In this document: piece by piece, positions 9,532 to 18,353 of the stretch
Numbering within the stretch: position 1 is the first letter of the stretch
Layout of the letters: each line of letters starts with the position of its first letter
Assembly: GCF_014646655.1 (NCBI RefSeq)
Contig: NZ_BMNR01000001.1
Coordinates: 1 to 64,000, forward strand
From: Yeosuana aromativorans
Lineage (GTDB): Bacteria; Bacteroidota; Bacteroidia; Flavobacteriales; Flavobacteriaceae
Reading direction: 5' to 3'
Length of the DNA stretch: 64,000 bases
Notes under the pieces: model-generated
What the model was told of the DNA's origin: nothing
The model's input: the letters and a program-made list of their open reading frames with translations, nothing else
Database searches by the model: none
Made by a program: the position numbers and the translations under genes

Positions 9532-10425
9532 ATGAAGACCGAACAAGAATTAAAAGACATCGTAAAAACCAGATATGCTAAAATTGCCGAACAAGGCAAA
9601 GCAGAAAATGCATCGTCCTGCTGTGGTGCCACTACGCCATCAAATAAAGTTTACAATATTATGATGGACGACTATTCTGAAACAAATGGCTATGTAAGTG
9701 ATGCTGATTTAGGTCTGGGCTGCGGACTTCCAACGCATTTTGCAAACATCAACAAAGGCGATACGGTTATTGATTTGGGTTCTGGAGCAGGTAACGATTG
9801 TTTTGTTGCCAGACACGAAACAGGTGCCGAAGGCAAGGTTATTGGTATTGACTTTACCCCTATCATGATTGAAAAAGCCCGCATTAACGCCGAAAAACTA
9901 GGTTATAACAATGTGGAATTTAGGGAAGGCGATATTGACAATATGCCTGTAAGCGATAATATAGCCGATGTGATAGTAAGTAATTGTGTGTTGAATTTAG
10001 TACCTAACAAGAAAAAAGTCATTTCAGAAATATTCAGGGTTTTAAAACCAGGCGGTCATTTTAGTATTTCTGATATTGTTTTGGTTGGGAATCTACCCGA
10101 AGCATTGAGACAGGATGCCGAAATGTATGCTGGATGTGTTGCCGGAGCCATTCAAAAGTCAGATTATTTACAATTATTAGAAGACAAAGGTTTTTACAAC
10201 ATAACCCTCCAAAAAGAAAAACCCATTACCATTCCTAATGATATTCTTGTTAAATATCTTTCTGAAGAACAGGTTAAAGGTTTTAACAATGGTGGAACGG
10301 GTATTTTTAGCATCACGGTTTACGGTGAAAAACCAGGTAAAAAACAAGACAAGCCCAAACTAAAATTATCAGAATTACAAGAAAAAACAAGCTCTTGCTG
10401 TTCACCAAAATCTGGTTGTTGCTAA
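9532..10425 (+). CDS. arsM: Arsenite methyltransferase
   Basis: This SAM-dependent enzyme methylates As(III) to mono-, di- and trimethyl arsenicals in the cytoplasm. The SAM-binding loop DLGSGAGND is at residues 81-89. The three cysteines expected for arsenite binding are present: Cys64 (LGCGLP), Cys152 (SNCVLN) and Cys202 (AGCVAG). The length of 297 is normal for bacterial ArsM. Extra vicinal cysteine pairs occur near the N-terminus (Cys30-Cys31) and in the tail (SSCC and GCC at the very end). It is second in the operon, so arsenic can be both exported by Acr3 and volatilised. Confidence 0.93.
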   Translation: MKTEQELKDIVKTRYAKIAEQGKAENASSCCGATTPSNKVYNIMMDDYSETNGYVSDADLGLGCGLPTHFANINKGDTVIDLGSGAGNDCFVARHETGAEGKVIGIDFTPIMIEKARINAEKLGYNNVEFREGDIDNMPVSDNIADVIVSNCVLNLVPNKKKVISEIFRVLKPGGHFSISDIVLVGNLPEALRQDAEMYAGCVAGAIQKSDYLQLLEDKGFYNITLQKEKPITIPNDILVKYLSEEQVKGFNNGGTGIFSITVYGEKPGKKQDKPKLKLSELQEKTSSCCSPKSGCC

Positions 10426-10447
10426 ACCAAAAACATTATAAACCAAT

Positions 10448-11059
10448 ATGATTTATAGAGATATTATCAAGGTAATTAATGATTTAAATATTGAAACCAT
10501 CACTCCTGAGAGGAAGTCTATACTTCAGCCGTTAGTAGTTTTTATTCAGCAGAAAACAACCAAAAAACAAGACATCAACATTAATTTTATTTGCACCCAC
10601 AACTCACGCCGAAGTCATTTATCTCAGGTTTGGGCACAGGTAATGGCGTGTCATTTTAATGTAAAAAATGTATTTTGTTATTCTGGAGGCACAGAAGCAA
10701 CAGCTTTATTTCCAATGGTTGCAAAGACTTTAGAAAAATCCGGCTTTAAAATCAATATCACTTCAAAAGGAGACAATCCGGTTTATGCCATTTCATATTC
10801 CGATAGTGAACCGCCCGTTGTTGGTTTTTCAAAAACCTATGATGATGCTTTTAATCCACAATCAGGATTTGCAGCCATCATGACCTGCTCGCAAGCCGAT
10901 GCTGATTGCCCTTTTATTGCAGGAGCTGAAAAACGAATTCCAATTACTTATGAAGACCCCAAAGCGTTTGACAATACTTCGCAACAAGAAGCAAAATATG
11001 AAGAACGAAGTATTCAAATAGCAACAGAATTGTACTATGTATTTTCACAAATAAAATAG
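10448..11059 (+). CDS. arsC: Thioredoxin-type arsenate reductase (low-molecular-weight phosphatase fold)
   Basis: The enzyme should reduce arsenate to arsenite for export or methylation. The phosphatase loop CTHNSRRS fits CX5R(S/T), with nucleophile Cys49. A further pair, Cys147 and Cys154 (CSQADADC), has exactly the CX6C spacing of the redox cysteines of thioredoxin-coupled ArsC. That argues for arsenate reductase over a plain tyrosine phosphatase. At 203 residues it is longer than pI258 ArsC, with about 40 extra residues before the P-loop. It lies 22 bp after arsM and 6 bp before acr3. Many databases would label this family protein-tyrosine-phosphatase. Confidence 0.85.
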   Translation: MIYRDIIKVINDLNIETITPERKSILQPLVVFIQQKTTKKQDININFICTHNSRRSHLSQVWAQVMACHFNVKNVFCYSGGTEATALFPMVAKTLEKSGFKINITSKGDNPVYAISYSDSEPPVVGFSKTYDDAFNPQSGFAAIMTCSQADADCPFIAGAEKRIPITYEDPKAFDNTSQQEAKYEERSIQIATELYYVFSQIK

Positions 11060-11065
11060 TGTAAC

Positions 11066-12106
11066 ATGACAAAGAAAAAACTGAGTTTCTTGGATAAAAA
11101 CCTAACCCTTTGGATTTTTATGGCGATGGCCATTGGGGTTGGTATTGGTTATTTTGTGCCTTCCTTTCCTAAAATTATTGATTCGTTCAGTAGTGGTACC
11201 ACCAATATTCCCATAGCAATTGGCCTTATTTTGATGATGTATCCACCTTTGGCAAAAGTGAATTACGCTTTATTACCAAAAGTATTTAAAAATGTGAAAA
11301 TCCTTTCTATATCGCTTATTTTAAACTGGATTGTTGGCCCTATTCTCATGTTCGTTTTAGCGGTTACATTTTTACAAGACTACCCAGAGTATATGGTAGG
11401 ATTGATCTTGATTGGTTTGGCCCGATGCATAGCCATGGTGTTGGTTTGGAACGACCTTGCCGAAGGTAGCAGTGAATATGGCGCCGGCTTGGTGGCCTTA
11501 AACAGTATTTTTCAAGTATTTGCTTATAGTTTTTACGCTTGGATATTTATAACCATATTGCCTCCCTATTTTGGTTTTGAAGGTGCCATTGTTGATATTT
11601 CCATTGCTACCATTGCTGAAAGTGTAGCCATTTATTTGGGAATCCCATTTTTATTGGGCTTAATGAGTCGACTTATTTTAGTAAAACTTAAAGGCGATTC
11701 CTGGTACAAAGAACAATTTATTCCCACCATTTCTCCTATGACCTTAATTGCCTTGTTATTTACAATCATCGTCATGTTTTCATTAAAGGGTGAATTGATT
11801 GTTCAAATCCCTAAAGACGTTCTTATAATTGCTATTCCGTTGCTTATTTACTTTGCTATCATGTTTCTTATTGGCTTTTTTGTTAGTAAGGCCATGGGAG
11901 CTGACTATGATAAAAATGCGGCAATTTCATTTACAGCAGCAGGGAATAATTTTGAATTGGCCATAGCGGTTGCCATTGCAATATTTGGATTGAATTCTGG
12001 TCAGGCTTTTGCAGGAGTTATTGGTCCATTGGTGGAAGTTCCCGCCTTAATTATATTGGTTCGCGTTGCTTTTTGGTTACGAAAGCGCTATTATCCTAAG
12101 CTTTAA
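11066..12106 (+). CDS. acr3: ACR3-type arsenite efflux permease
   Basis: This inner-membrane secondary transporter exports arsenite. The 346-residue protein is almost entirely hydrophobic and fits about ten membrane helices. The conserved Cys121 lies in [14 protein letters not shown], the signature of ACR3 transporters in transmembrane segment 4. A conserved glycine/glutamate helix ([16 protein letters not shown]) lies near the C-terminus. It is the last gene of the arsenic operon, 6 bp after arsC. Its final codons overlap the 3' end of the convergent lipB by 11 bp, so no terminator can lie between them. Confidence 0.95.
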   Translation: MTKKKLSFLDKNLTLWIFMAMAIGVGIGYFVPSFPKIIDSFSSGTTNIPIAIGLILMMYPPLAKVNYALLPKVFKNVKILSISLILNWIVGPILMFVLAVTFLQDYPEYMVGLILIGLARCIAMVLVWNDLAEGSSEYGAGLVALNSIFQVFAYSFYAWIFITILPPYFGFEGAIVDISIATIAESVAIYLGIPFLLGLMSRLILVKLKGDSWYKEQFIPTISPMTLIALLFTIIVMFSLKGELIVQIPKDVLIIAIPLLIYFAIMFLIGFFVSKAMGADYDKNAAISFTAAGNNFELAIAVAIAIFGLNSGQAFAGVIGPLVEVPALIILVRVAFWLRKRYYPKL

Positions 12107-12806
12107 TGCCGATAAACTCCGCTTCAAACAATTCAGAAAAATGCTTTAACAACTTTTCTTTTACTTCAGCCTCATCAACGGTTTTCTGAGCTAATTCAAC
12201 ATTAAGTGACGTCACTGATTTCCCTCTAATTCCACAAGGGATAATATTATCAAAATAGCCTAAGTTGGCGTTCACGTTCAGCGCAAAACCGTGCATGGTA
12301 ACCCACCTGCTGGCACGAACGCCCATGGCACATATTTTTCTGGCAAACGGCGTTCCTACATCCAACCAAACCCCTGTTTCACCTTTACTTCGTTCAGCTT
12401 TCAAACCATACTCGGCTAAAGTGAGAATAATCATTTCCTCCAAAAAACGGAGGTATTTATGAATATCGGTAAAGAAGTTTTCCAAATCCAGAATAGGATA
12501 CCCAACAATTTGACCAGGGCCGTGATAGGTAATATCTCCTCCCCTGTTTATTTTATAAAATGTGGCTCCTTTTTCTTGAAGTTGCTCTTCATTTAACAGC
12601 AAATTTGATAGGTCACCACTTTTTCCCAAGGTATATACATGTGGATGCTCAACAAACAAAAAGTAATTGTTCGTAGGAGTGTTCGATTCGTTTCGTCTAT
12701 TTTTAATCTTGGTATCTACAATCCCTTTAAACAATTGTTCTTGGTAATCCCAAGTTTGCTTGTAGTCTTTAAAACCTAAATCTTGCAGTTCTATTTGCTT
12801 GTTCAT
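12096..12806 (-). CDS. lipB: Octanoyltransferase (lipoyl synthesis)
   Basis: LipB moves octanoate from acyl-carrier protein to lipoyl domains, the first step in making lipoate for enzymes such as the E2 encoded further along. The motif [17 protein letters not shown] is at about residues 92-108. The catalytic lysine is in [10 protein letters not shown], and the catalytic cysteine is in [14 protein letters not shown]. The length of 236 is typical. The ATG at 12806 is chosen because the upstream in-frame start is TTG. It converges on acr3 with an 11-bp overlap of coding ends. Confidence 0.95.
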   Translation of the reverse strand: MNKQIELQDLGFKDYKQTWDYQEQLFKGIVDTKIKNRRNESNTPTNNYFLFVEHPHVYTLGKSGDLSNLLLNEEQLQEKGATFYKINRGGDITYHGPGQIVGYPILDLENFFTDIHKYLRFLEEMIILTLAEYGLKAERSKGETGVWLDVGTPFARKICAMGVRASRWVTMHGFALNVNANLGYFDNIIPCGIRGKSVTSLNVELAQKTVDEAEVKEKLLKHFSELFEAEFIGIKA

Positions 12807-12836
12807 AGACTGCAAAATTACGATATTTTTTAAGTT

Positions 12837-12995
12837 TTATCTATTAGGATTGTTCAATATAACCAAGGCTGCAATCACACCGGGCACCCAACCACAAAGC
12901 CATAATAAAAACACGATGAATATGGAACCACAGCCTTTGTCTATAACGGCCAGTGGCGGACAGATTATTGAAAGTAAAACTCTCCAGAAACTCAT
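12837..12995 (-). CDS. YqaE/Pmp3-family small membrane protein
   Basis: This 52-residue gene reads MSFWRVLLSIICPPLAVID at the start. It has two membrane helices separated by a short KGCGS loop, the second helix being LLWLCGWVPGVIAALVIL. The CPPLAV and GWVPGVIAA motifs are hallmarks of the Pmp3/YqaE (UPF0057) family, linked to membrane potential and salt stress in yeast and plants. The residue count and both ends fit the sequence exactly. It lies 30 bp upstream of lipB on the same strand and may share its transcript. Its bacterial role is unknown. Confidence 0.9.
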   Translation of the reverse strand: MSFWRVLLSIICPPLAVIDKGCGSIFIVFLLWLCGWVPGVIAALVILNNPNR

Positions 12996-13072
12996 TTGAT
13001 TGATTTTTAATTGATGATTTTCTATAAGACCAATTTAAAACAAATTTGTTACATTTTTTTCAATATAATAAA

Positions 13073-13103
13073 TTGATATCCTTAGTAATAGTAATTATCT
13101 TTG
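13073..13103 (+). promoter_or_regulatory. Bacteroidetes-type promoter of lysS
   Basis: A TTG at 13073-13075 is followed, 20 bp later, by TATCTTTG at 13096-13103. These match the -33 TTG and -7 TAnnTTTG elements of Bacteroidetes sigma factor promoters. Transcription would begin near 13110, giving a leader of about 27 nt before the lysS ATG. Confidence 0.65.
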
Positions 13104-13136
13104 TGCGTTTAAAAAAACGTTTCAGACATTAACAAT

Positions 13137-14828
13137 ATGGTGCAATTATCAGAGCAAGAACAAGTAAGACGAGAAAAATTAGCAAAATTACGCCAATTAG
13201 GTATTAATCCATATCCGGCCGATTTATATCCTGTAAAACATTCTTCAAAAGATATAAAAACCCATTTTGAAGAAGGTAAATATGTAACCATTGCTGGAAG
13301 GCTTATGGCTATTAGGCTACAGGGAAAAGCAGCTTTTGCACAAATTCAAGATGCAGAGGGAAAAATACAAGTGTATTTTAATAGAGATGAAATTTGCCCA
13401 GGAGAAGATAAAACCAAATACAATGATGTCTTTAAAAAACTATTGGATTTTGGTGATTTTATAGGTATTGAAGGCGAATTGTTTACTACCATGGTTGGTG
13501 AGAAAACCGTGAAAGTTAAAGACTTCACCTTACTGAGCAAGTCCTTAAAACCATTGCCATTACCTAAAGAAAAAGATGGTGTTGTGTATGATGCGTTTAC
13601 TGATCCTGAACAGCGCTACAGACAACGGTATGCTGATTTGGTAGTTAATCCACAAGTAAAAAATGTATTTGTAAAACGCACCAAACTGTTCAACGCCATG
13701 CGTGAATTTTTTAATAACGCTGGTTATTTTGAGGTTGAAACACCTGTGTTACAACCAATTCCAGGTGGTGCTGCCGCAAGACCGTTTATAACACATCATA
13801 ATGCTTTAGACATTCCACTTTACATGAGAATTGCCAATGAACTCTATTTAAAGCGCCTTATAGTTGGTGGTTTTGATGGGGTCTATGAATTTTCTAAAAA
13901 CTTTAGAAATGAAGGCATGGACAGAACCCATAACCCTGAGTTTACCGCCATGGAAATTTATGTGGCTTATAAAGATTACAATTGGATGATGGATTTCTGT
14001 GAGCGTTTATTGGAACATTGCGCCATAGCAGTAAACGGTACTACCAAAGCCACTTTTGGAAAACATGATATCGATTTTAAAGCGCCTTATCCTCGTGTGA
14101 CTATGGCAGATTCCATCAAGCATTTTACAGGATTTGACATTACAGGGAAAACAGAAGATGAAATCAGACAAGCTGCCAAAGACCTTGGTATTGAAGTAGA
14201 TGACACCATGGGCAAAGGCAAGCTTATTGATGAGATTTTTGGCGAAAAATGTGAAGGCAACTACATACAACCAACATTTATTACAGACTACCCAAAAGAG
14301 ATGAGCCCATTGTGTAAAGAGCACAGGGACAATCCAGAATTGACTGAACGGTTTGAACTCATGGTCTGCGGTAAGGAAATTGCCAATGCCTATTCTGAAT
14401 TAAATGACCCAATTGACCAACGTGAACGTTTTGAACATCAATTAAAACTGGCTGAAAAAGGAGATGACGAAGCCACCAAGTTTATTGATGAAGACTTTTT
14501 GCGAGCTCTAGAATATGGCATGCCTCCAACATCGGGCATGGGTATTGGCATGGATCGATTAGTTATGTTCTTGACCAATAACCAATCCATACAAGAAGTG
14601 TTGTTCTTCCCACAAATGCGTCCAGAAAAGAAAGCTATTGAATTGAGTGAGAACGAAAAAGTGATTTTGGATATTTTGAAAGTTCAAAAAAGCATGCCTC
14701 TAAATGATTTGAAATCCCAGTCAGAACTCAGCAATAAGGCCTGGGACAAAGGCATCAAAGGACTGACTAAACACAAATTGGCCAAGGTTGAAAAGACTGA
14801 TGATGATTTGATTGTTGAAATGCTTTGA
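13137..14828 (+). CDS. lysS: Lysyl-tRNA synthetase, class II
   Basis: The enzyme charges tRNA-Lys in the cytoplasm. The N-terminal OB-fold anticodon-binding domain covers about residues 50-160. The class II catalytic core follows, with motif 2 in [19 protein letters not shown] and motif 3 in [12 protein letters not shown]. The protein is 563 residues, somewhat longer than E. coli LysS (505). About 60 extra residues at the C-terminus (after [15 protein letters not shown]) form a helical, lysine-rich extension. That tail is common in Bacteroidetes LysS as far as I recall. The gene is monocistronic, with its own promoter and terminator. Confidence 0.97.
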   Translation: MVQLSEQEQVRREKLAKLRQLGINPYPADLYPVKHSSKDIKTHFEEGKYVTIAGRLMAIRLQGKAAFAQIQDAEGKIQVYFNRDEICPGEDKTKYNDVFKKLLDFGDFIGIEGELFTTMVGEKTVKVKDFTLLSKSLKPLPLPKEKDGVVYDAFTDPEQRYRQRYADLVVNPQVKNVFVKRTKLFNAMREFFNNAGYFEVETPVLQPIPGGAAARPFITHHNALDIPLYMRIANELYLKRLIVGGFDGVYEFSKNFRNEGMDRTHNPEFTAMEIYVAYKDYNWMMDFCERLLEHCAIAVNGTTKATFGKHDIDFKAPYPRVTMADSIKHFTGFDITGKTEDEIRQAAKDLGIEVDDTMGKGKLIDEIFGEKCEGNYIQPTFITDYPKEMSPLCKEHRDNPELTERFELMVCGKEIANAYSELNDPIDQRERFEHQLKLAEKGDDEATKFIDEDFLRALEYGMPPTSGMGIGMDRLVMFLTNNQSIQEVLFFPQMRPEKKAIELSENEKVILDILKVQKSMPLNDLKSQSELSNKAWDKGIKGLTKHKLAKVEKTDDDLIVEML

Positions 14829-14869
14829 TTTATAGCACAAACACTTAAGTGATCAACACATAAAAAAAA

Positions 14870-14898
14870 GCCGGTAATTTTAAATCACCGGCTTTTTT
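14870..14898 (+). terminator. Terminator after lysS
   Basis: GCCGGT (14870-14875) pairs with ACCGGC (14887-14892), extended by A/T pairs, and is followed by a T-run. On the other strand the same hairpin is also followed by a T-run and preceded by TTAGT repeats, so it could work in both directions. Confidence 0.85.
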
Positions 14899-15166
14899 AC
14901 TAACTAACCAATTTAACTAACTAAACTAACTTACTCTATTAATTAATGAAGATTTTAACTGTGCTTAAATGTTAAGCGTATTATATCACAATTAATTTAC
15001 AGTACAAATTGACAACAAATTCAATAAATAATTATACCAATTTAGAAATGTTTAACACCAAAACCGTAAAACTTTATATCTTCTTTAAGAAATACATCCC
15101 TGATTGTTAATTTTTTTATGATTCATAAGGTAGTTGTGTATTAAAAACTTTGCATAATTTTACGCA
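14899..15166. other. Intergenic region with TTAGT-type repeats
   Basis: Short direct repeats of the ACTAA type run from about 14900 to 14932. The remaining 230 bp are AT-rich, with no open reading frame above about 13 codons on the minus strand and no tRNA. It presumably holds the promoter of the downstream outer-membrane protein gene. Confidence 0.5.
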
Positions 15167-16384
15167 ATGCCAAAACGTATTTTATTTTTCTTAGCTTTTA
15201 TAGTAATAACCGTTAGCGTTGCACAACAAAAAGACAGTCTGTCAATTAAAAATGGCATAGATAAACCAAGTATTTTAGCAACCCATCACTTTGGTATATT
15301 TAGTTCAAGAATAAACCAGAATTTTAAAATACAACCTGACAGCAAGTCAATATTTACAATCAGTTATGTCAGCGGGAATACCTTTCATCCATTTGTTGAA
15401 ACCTACATTCCAAAAGACCCAACCGTTCAGAAAGAACAAAGTCAACTTATTTGGTATCATAGGAATTTTAATTTTATTGACCAGGAAACCACACCGGCAG
15501 ATTACATGAATATTGTGATTGATGCCGTAATTAAAGAGTTTAGGGCGACTATAAACATCCCAATAAACAAAAAACATGAACTGGATATTTCCTTACGTTC
15601 TTATTTAATCACCAAAGGAAACTATTTATTTTCGCCATTTACCAATGATGAAACTATTGAATGGTTTCACAGCAATATTGCTGGTGGTGAAGACCCTTAC
15701 GGCAGAAAGTATTATGGATTGAATCAAGTGAATTTTAAATACACTGATAGAAACGGGCGCGTACTTGAACTACACAACAATGACTTTTTTATCAGCGGTA
15801 TTGAATTTAATCATTTTTATTACCCCTCTTTTTTAATCAACAAAAAAAAGAATGTGTTTGCCAATATTGGAACACACTTGGGCTTTAATACATCTAAATA
15901 TAACCCGTCATTAGATATTGGTCTATCTGTCAATGTTATTAAAAAGCTGATATTAAAAAGCAATAATGAATTTCATTTTGCTGCAGGAACAAGTGTCTTA
16001 CGTAAAAATATCATCAATTTTGGTAATGTTATGGACTTAGGCAATAATCCGTTCTTGGCAACACTTGAAGGCGAAATTGAGTTCACAAAATACACCAAGA
16101 AAAAACACTATAATGCCTTTGGGATAAATTATCAGATCCAATCTCGTTATAATAAATTAAAAGAAGCTGATTATTACAAACTAATTGGCAAATGGAAAGA
16201 AATCCATGGTGGTTGGCAACATGGTATTACCACACTATATAAAGCACTTTCCAATTGGACATTTTTATACACCTATGGGCATCCAAAATATAAAATATCG
16301 CTTTACTTGAAAGAAGACTTTCGCGTTAACAATGCTCCGGATATTCAAACCGGTATTGGTTTAACCTTGCCTCTCTGCAAATAA
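15167..16384 (+). CDS. Secreted outer-membrane beta-barrel protein, function unknown
   Basis: The 405-residue product starts with a signal peptide (MPKRILFFLAFIVITVSVAQ). It continues as alternating amphipathic strands rich in aromatic residues and asparagine, consistent with an outer-membrane barrel. The pattern reminds me of the DUF3187 family, but I cannot confirm that. The chain ends in a short hydrophobic strand (GIGLTLPLCK) rather than a terminal Phe. It stands alone after the lysS terminator, and 109 bp separate it from the Spy-like gene downstream. Confidence 0.6.
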   Translation: MPKRILFFLAFIVITVSVAQQKDSLSIKNGIDKPSILATHHFGIFSSRINQNFKIQPDSKSIFTISYVSGNTFHPFVETYIPKDPTVQKEQSQLIWYHRNFNFIDQETTPADYMNIVIDAVIKEFRATINIPINKKHELDISLRSYLITKGNYLFSPFTNDETIEWFHSNIAGGEDPYGRKYYGLNQVNFKYTDRNGRVLELHNNDFFISGIEFNHFYYPSFLINKKKNVFANIGTHLGFNTSKYNPSLDIGLSVNVIKKLILKSNNEFHFAAGTSVLRKNIINFGNVMDLGNNPFLATLEGEIEFTKYTKKKHYNAFGINYQIQSRYNKLKEADYYKLIGKWKEIHGGWQHGITTLYKALSNWTFLYTYGHPKYKISLYLKEDFRVNNAPDIQTGIGLTLPLCK

Positions 16385-16493
16385 CTCTTTTAGTAAGCCA
16401 TTCTTCATAATACTTTGTTAAAAAAGCAGTTGCGTTTAAACCTTTCTAAAATAGTTTAGTCTTAATAGCAAATAAACATTAATACCACATACA

Positions 16494-16970
16494 ATGAAAA
16501 AAGCAATATTTATCGCAATAGCCTTGGTAGCTATTCAAGTGTCAGCCCAAGAGAGAAATGAACGACCAAACAGGGAAAGAGGCCCAAGAATGGAAAAAAT
16601 GCAGGATCTAACACCTGAAGAAATGGCAACCTTACAAACCAAAAAAATGACATTGCATTTAGATTTAAATGAATCGCAACAACGTGCCGTTCAAAAATTA
16701 AATCTACAAAATGCCACAGAGAGAAAAGCAAGAATGGAAGCTCACAAAGCTAAAATGGAAAGTGGTACTATGGAAAAACCTTCAAAAGAAGAACGCTTAA
16801 AAATGATGAATGAGATGCTTGACCATAAAATTGTCATGAAAGCCAAAATGAAAGAAATTTTAAATGCTGATCAATATGCAAAATGGGAACAATCTCAAGA
16901 AAAAATGGAAGGTAGACACAAAAAAATGGCTATGCATGACGGCATGAACAGAAAGCAAAAAAAGCAATAA
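16494..16970 (+). CDS. Spy/CpxP-like periplasmic protein
   Basis: The product has 158 residues. A signal peptide (MKKAIFIAIALVAIQVSAQ) is followed by a highly charged, Met/Lys/Glu-rich helical protein. It contains LTPEEMATLQTKKMTLHLDL at about 39-58, which resembles the LTxxQ motif region of Spy/CpxP periplasmic chaperones and the DUF4890 proteins of Bacteroidetes. A second copy-like segment, ILNADQYAKWEQ, is near the C-terminus. A role in envelope stress or as a periplasmic chaperone is inference. A strong terminator follows. Confidence 0.7.
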   Translation: MKKAIFIAIALVAIQVSAQERNERPNRERGPRMEKMQDLTPEEMATLQTKKMTLHLDLNESQQRAVQKLNLQNATERKARMEAHKAKMESGTMEKPSKEERLKMMNEMLDHKIVMKAKMKEILNADQYAKWEQSQEKMEGRHKKMAMHDGMNRKQKKQ

Positions 16971-17008
16971 AGATAGTTAGTTTAGTTAGTTGATTGATTT
17001 AGTTTGTT

Positions 17009-17044
17009 TAAAAAGCATTTCCGGAATTTGGAAATGCTTTTTTA
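17009..17044. terminator. Bidirectional terminator between Spy-like gene and hemL
   Basis: The stem AAAAAGCATTTCC pairs with GGAAATGCTTTTT around a short loop, with T-runs on both strands. It lies between two convergent genes and can end both transcripts. TTAGT repeats lie at 16975-17003, between the Spy-like stop codon and the stem. Confidence 0.85.
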
Positions 17045-17045
17045 T

Positions 17046-18332
17046 TTATAGTGTTGCAGCTACTTTATTAACAGCAGCAATGGTTTCATCTAAATCAGCG
17101 TACGATAACGCATCGGTAATAAACCACGTTTCAAAGGCACTTGGCGCAATATAGATACCTTCATTTAACATACCATGAAAGAATTTTTTAAAGGTCTCGT
17201 TATTACCCTTTGCCGATGTTTTAAAATCAATAACTGCATTGTCTTCAAAGTGAATGGAAATCATAGAGCCTACCCTGTTTATGGTATGTGTAATGTTATT
17301 ATCGTTTAAAACCTTAGTAAACCCTTTATGAAGGTACTCTGTTTTCTCGGCCAATCTTGTAAAAATACTTGGGTCATTGTTTAAAGTTTCCAACATGGCC
17401 AATCCCGCAGCCATAGCCAACGGATTGCCGCTCAACGTCCCAGCTTGATATACAGGTCCCAATGGTGCCAAATGGTTCATGATTTCATTTCTTGCCGCAA
17501 AGGCACCAACAGGTAATCCACCACCAATCACTTTTCCAAAACAAACAATATCAGCATGGATGTTGTACAGTTCTTGGGCACCTCCTTTGGCTAATCTAAA
17601 CCCAGTCATGACCTCATCAAAAATAAGCAGTACGTTGTGGGCATCACAAAGTGTTCTCAATGCTTGCAAAAACCCATTTTTTGGAGGAATACAACCCATA
17701 TTTCCAGCAACAGGTTCAATAATAATACAGGCTATTTCATTAGGGTTAGCAGCAATCAACTCTTTAACCGATTCAATATCATTATAGGTTGCAAGCAAGG
17801 TGTCTTTGGCCGTTCCAGAAGTTACACCGGGACTATTGGGAGCCCCAAAAGTAACAGCTCCACTACCGGCTTGGATTAAAAACGAATCGCTATGACCATG
17901 ATAACAGCCAGCAAATTTGATGATTTTATCCTTTCCTGTAAATCCTCTCGCTAACCGTATAGCACTCATACAAGCCTCTGTTCCAGAATTCACAAAACGA
18001 ATTTTATCGATGTTAGGAACCATGGAAACGGCTAATTCTGCAATTTGGGTTTCAATTTCTGTTGGCATTCCAAAAGATGTTCCCTTTTTAGCCTTCTCAA
18101 TAACCGCATTGACCACAGGCTCAAAAGCATGACCCAAAATCATAGGACCCCACGAATTGATATAGTCAATTAGCTTATTGCCGTCTTCATCGTATAAATA
18201 AGCACCTTTTGCTTCCTTTACAAAAATGGGCGTCCCTCCCACGGCCTTAAATGCTCTTACTGGGGAATTAACTCCTCCTGGAATAACGTTTTCTGCTTGT
18301 GCAAATAAGGCACTACTTCGTTTGTAAATCAT
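17046..18332 (-). CDS. hemL: Glutamate-1-semialdehyde 2,1-aminomutase
   Basis: This PLP enzyme converts glutamate-1-semialdehyde to 5-aminolevulinate, the entry to haem synthesis by the C5 pathway. The 428 residues are the normal length. The PLP lysine is Lys267 in [13 protein letters not shown]. Other family motifs are [16 protein letters not shown] (115-130), CYHGHSD (143-149) and [10 protein letters not shown] (237-246). It is last in a leftward set after the PLP desulfhydrase-like gene and the glucosaminidase, 21 bp from the latter. The neighbours do not act on haem, so the grouping looks like a shared transcript rather than a shared pathway. Confidence 0.97.
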   Translation of the reverse strand: MIYKRSSALFAQAENVIPGGVNSPVRAFKAVGGTPIFVKEAKGAYLYDEDGNKLIDYINSWGPMILGHAFEPVVNAVIEKAKKGTSFGMPTEIETQIAELAVSMVPNIDKIRFVNSGTEACMSAIRLARGFTGKDKIIKFAGCYHGHSDSFLIQAGSGAVTFGAPNSPGVTSGTAKDTLLATYNDIESVKELIAANPNEIACIIIEPVAGNMGCIPPKNGFLQALRTLCDAHNVLLIFDEVMTGFRLAKGGAQELYNIHADIVCFGKVIGGGLPVGAFAARNEIMNHLAPLGPVYQAGTLSGNPLAMAAGLAMLETLNNDPSIFTRLAEKTEYLHKGFTKVLNDNNITHTINRVGSMISIHFEDNAVIDFKTSAKGNNETFKKFFHGMLNEGIYIAPSAFETWFITDALSYADLDETIAAVNKVAATL

Positions 18333-18353
18333 ATTGATTTTTAATTTTTATAA

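Noticed and set aside
14007-14324. 105-codon open frame opposite lysS
   Set aside because: It is antisense to conserved lysS motifs, has no recognisable family and is explained by the codon pattern of lysS.
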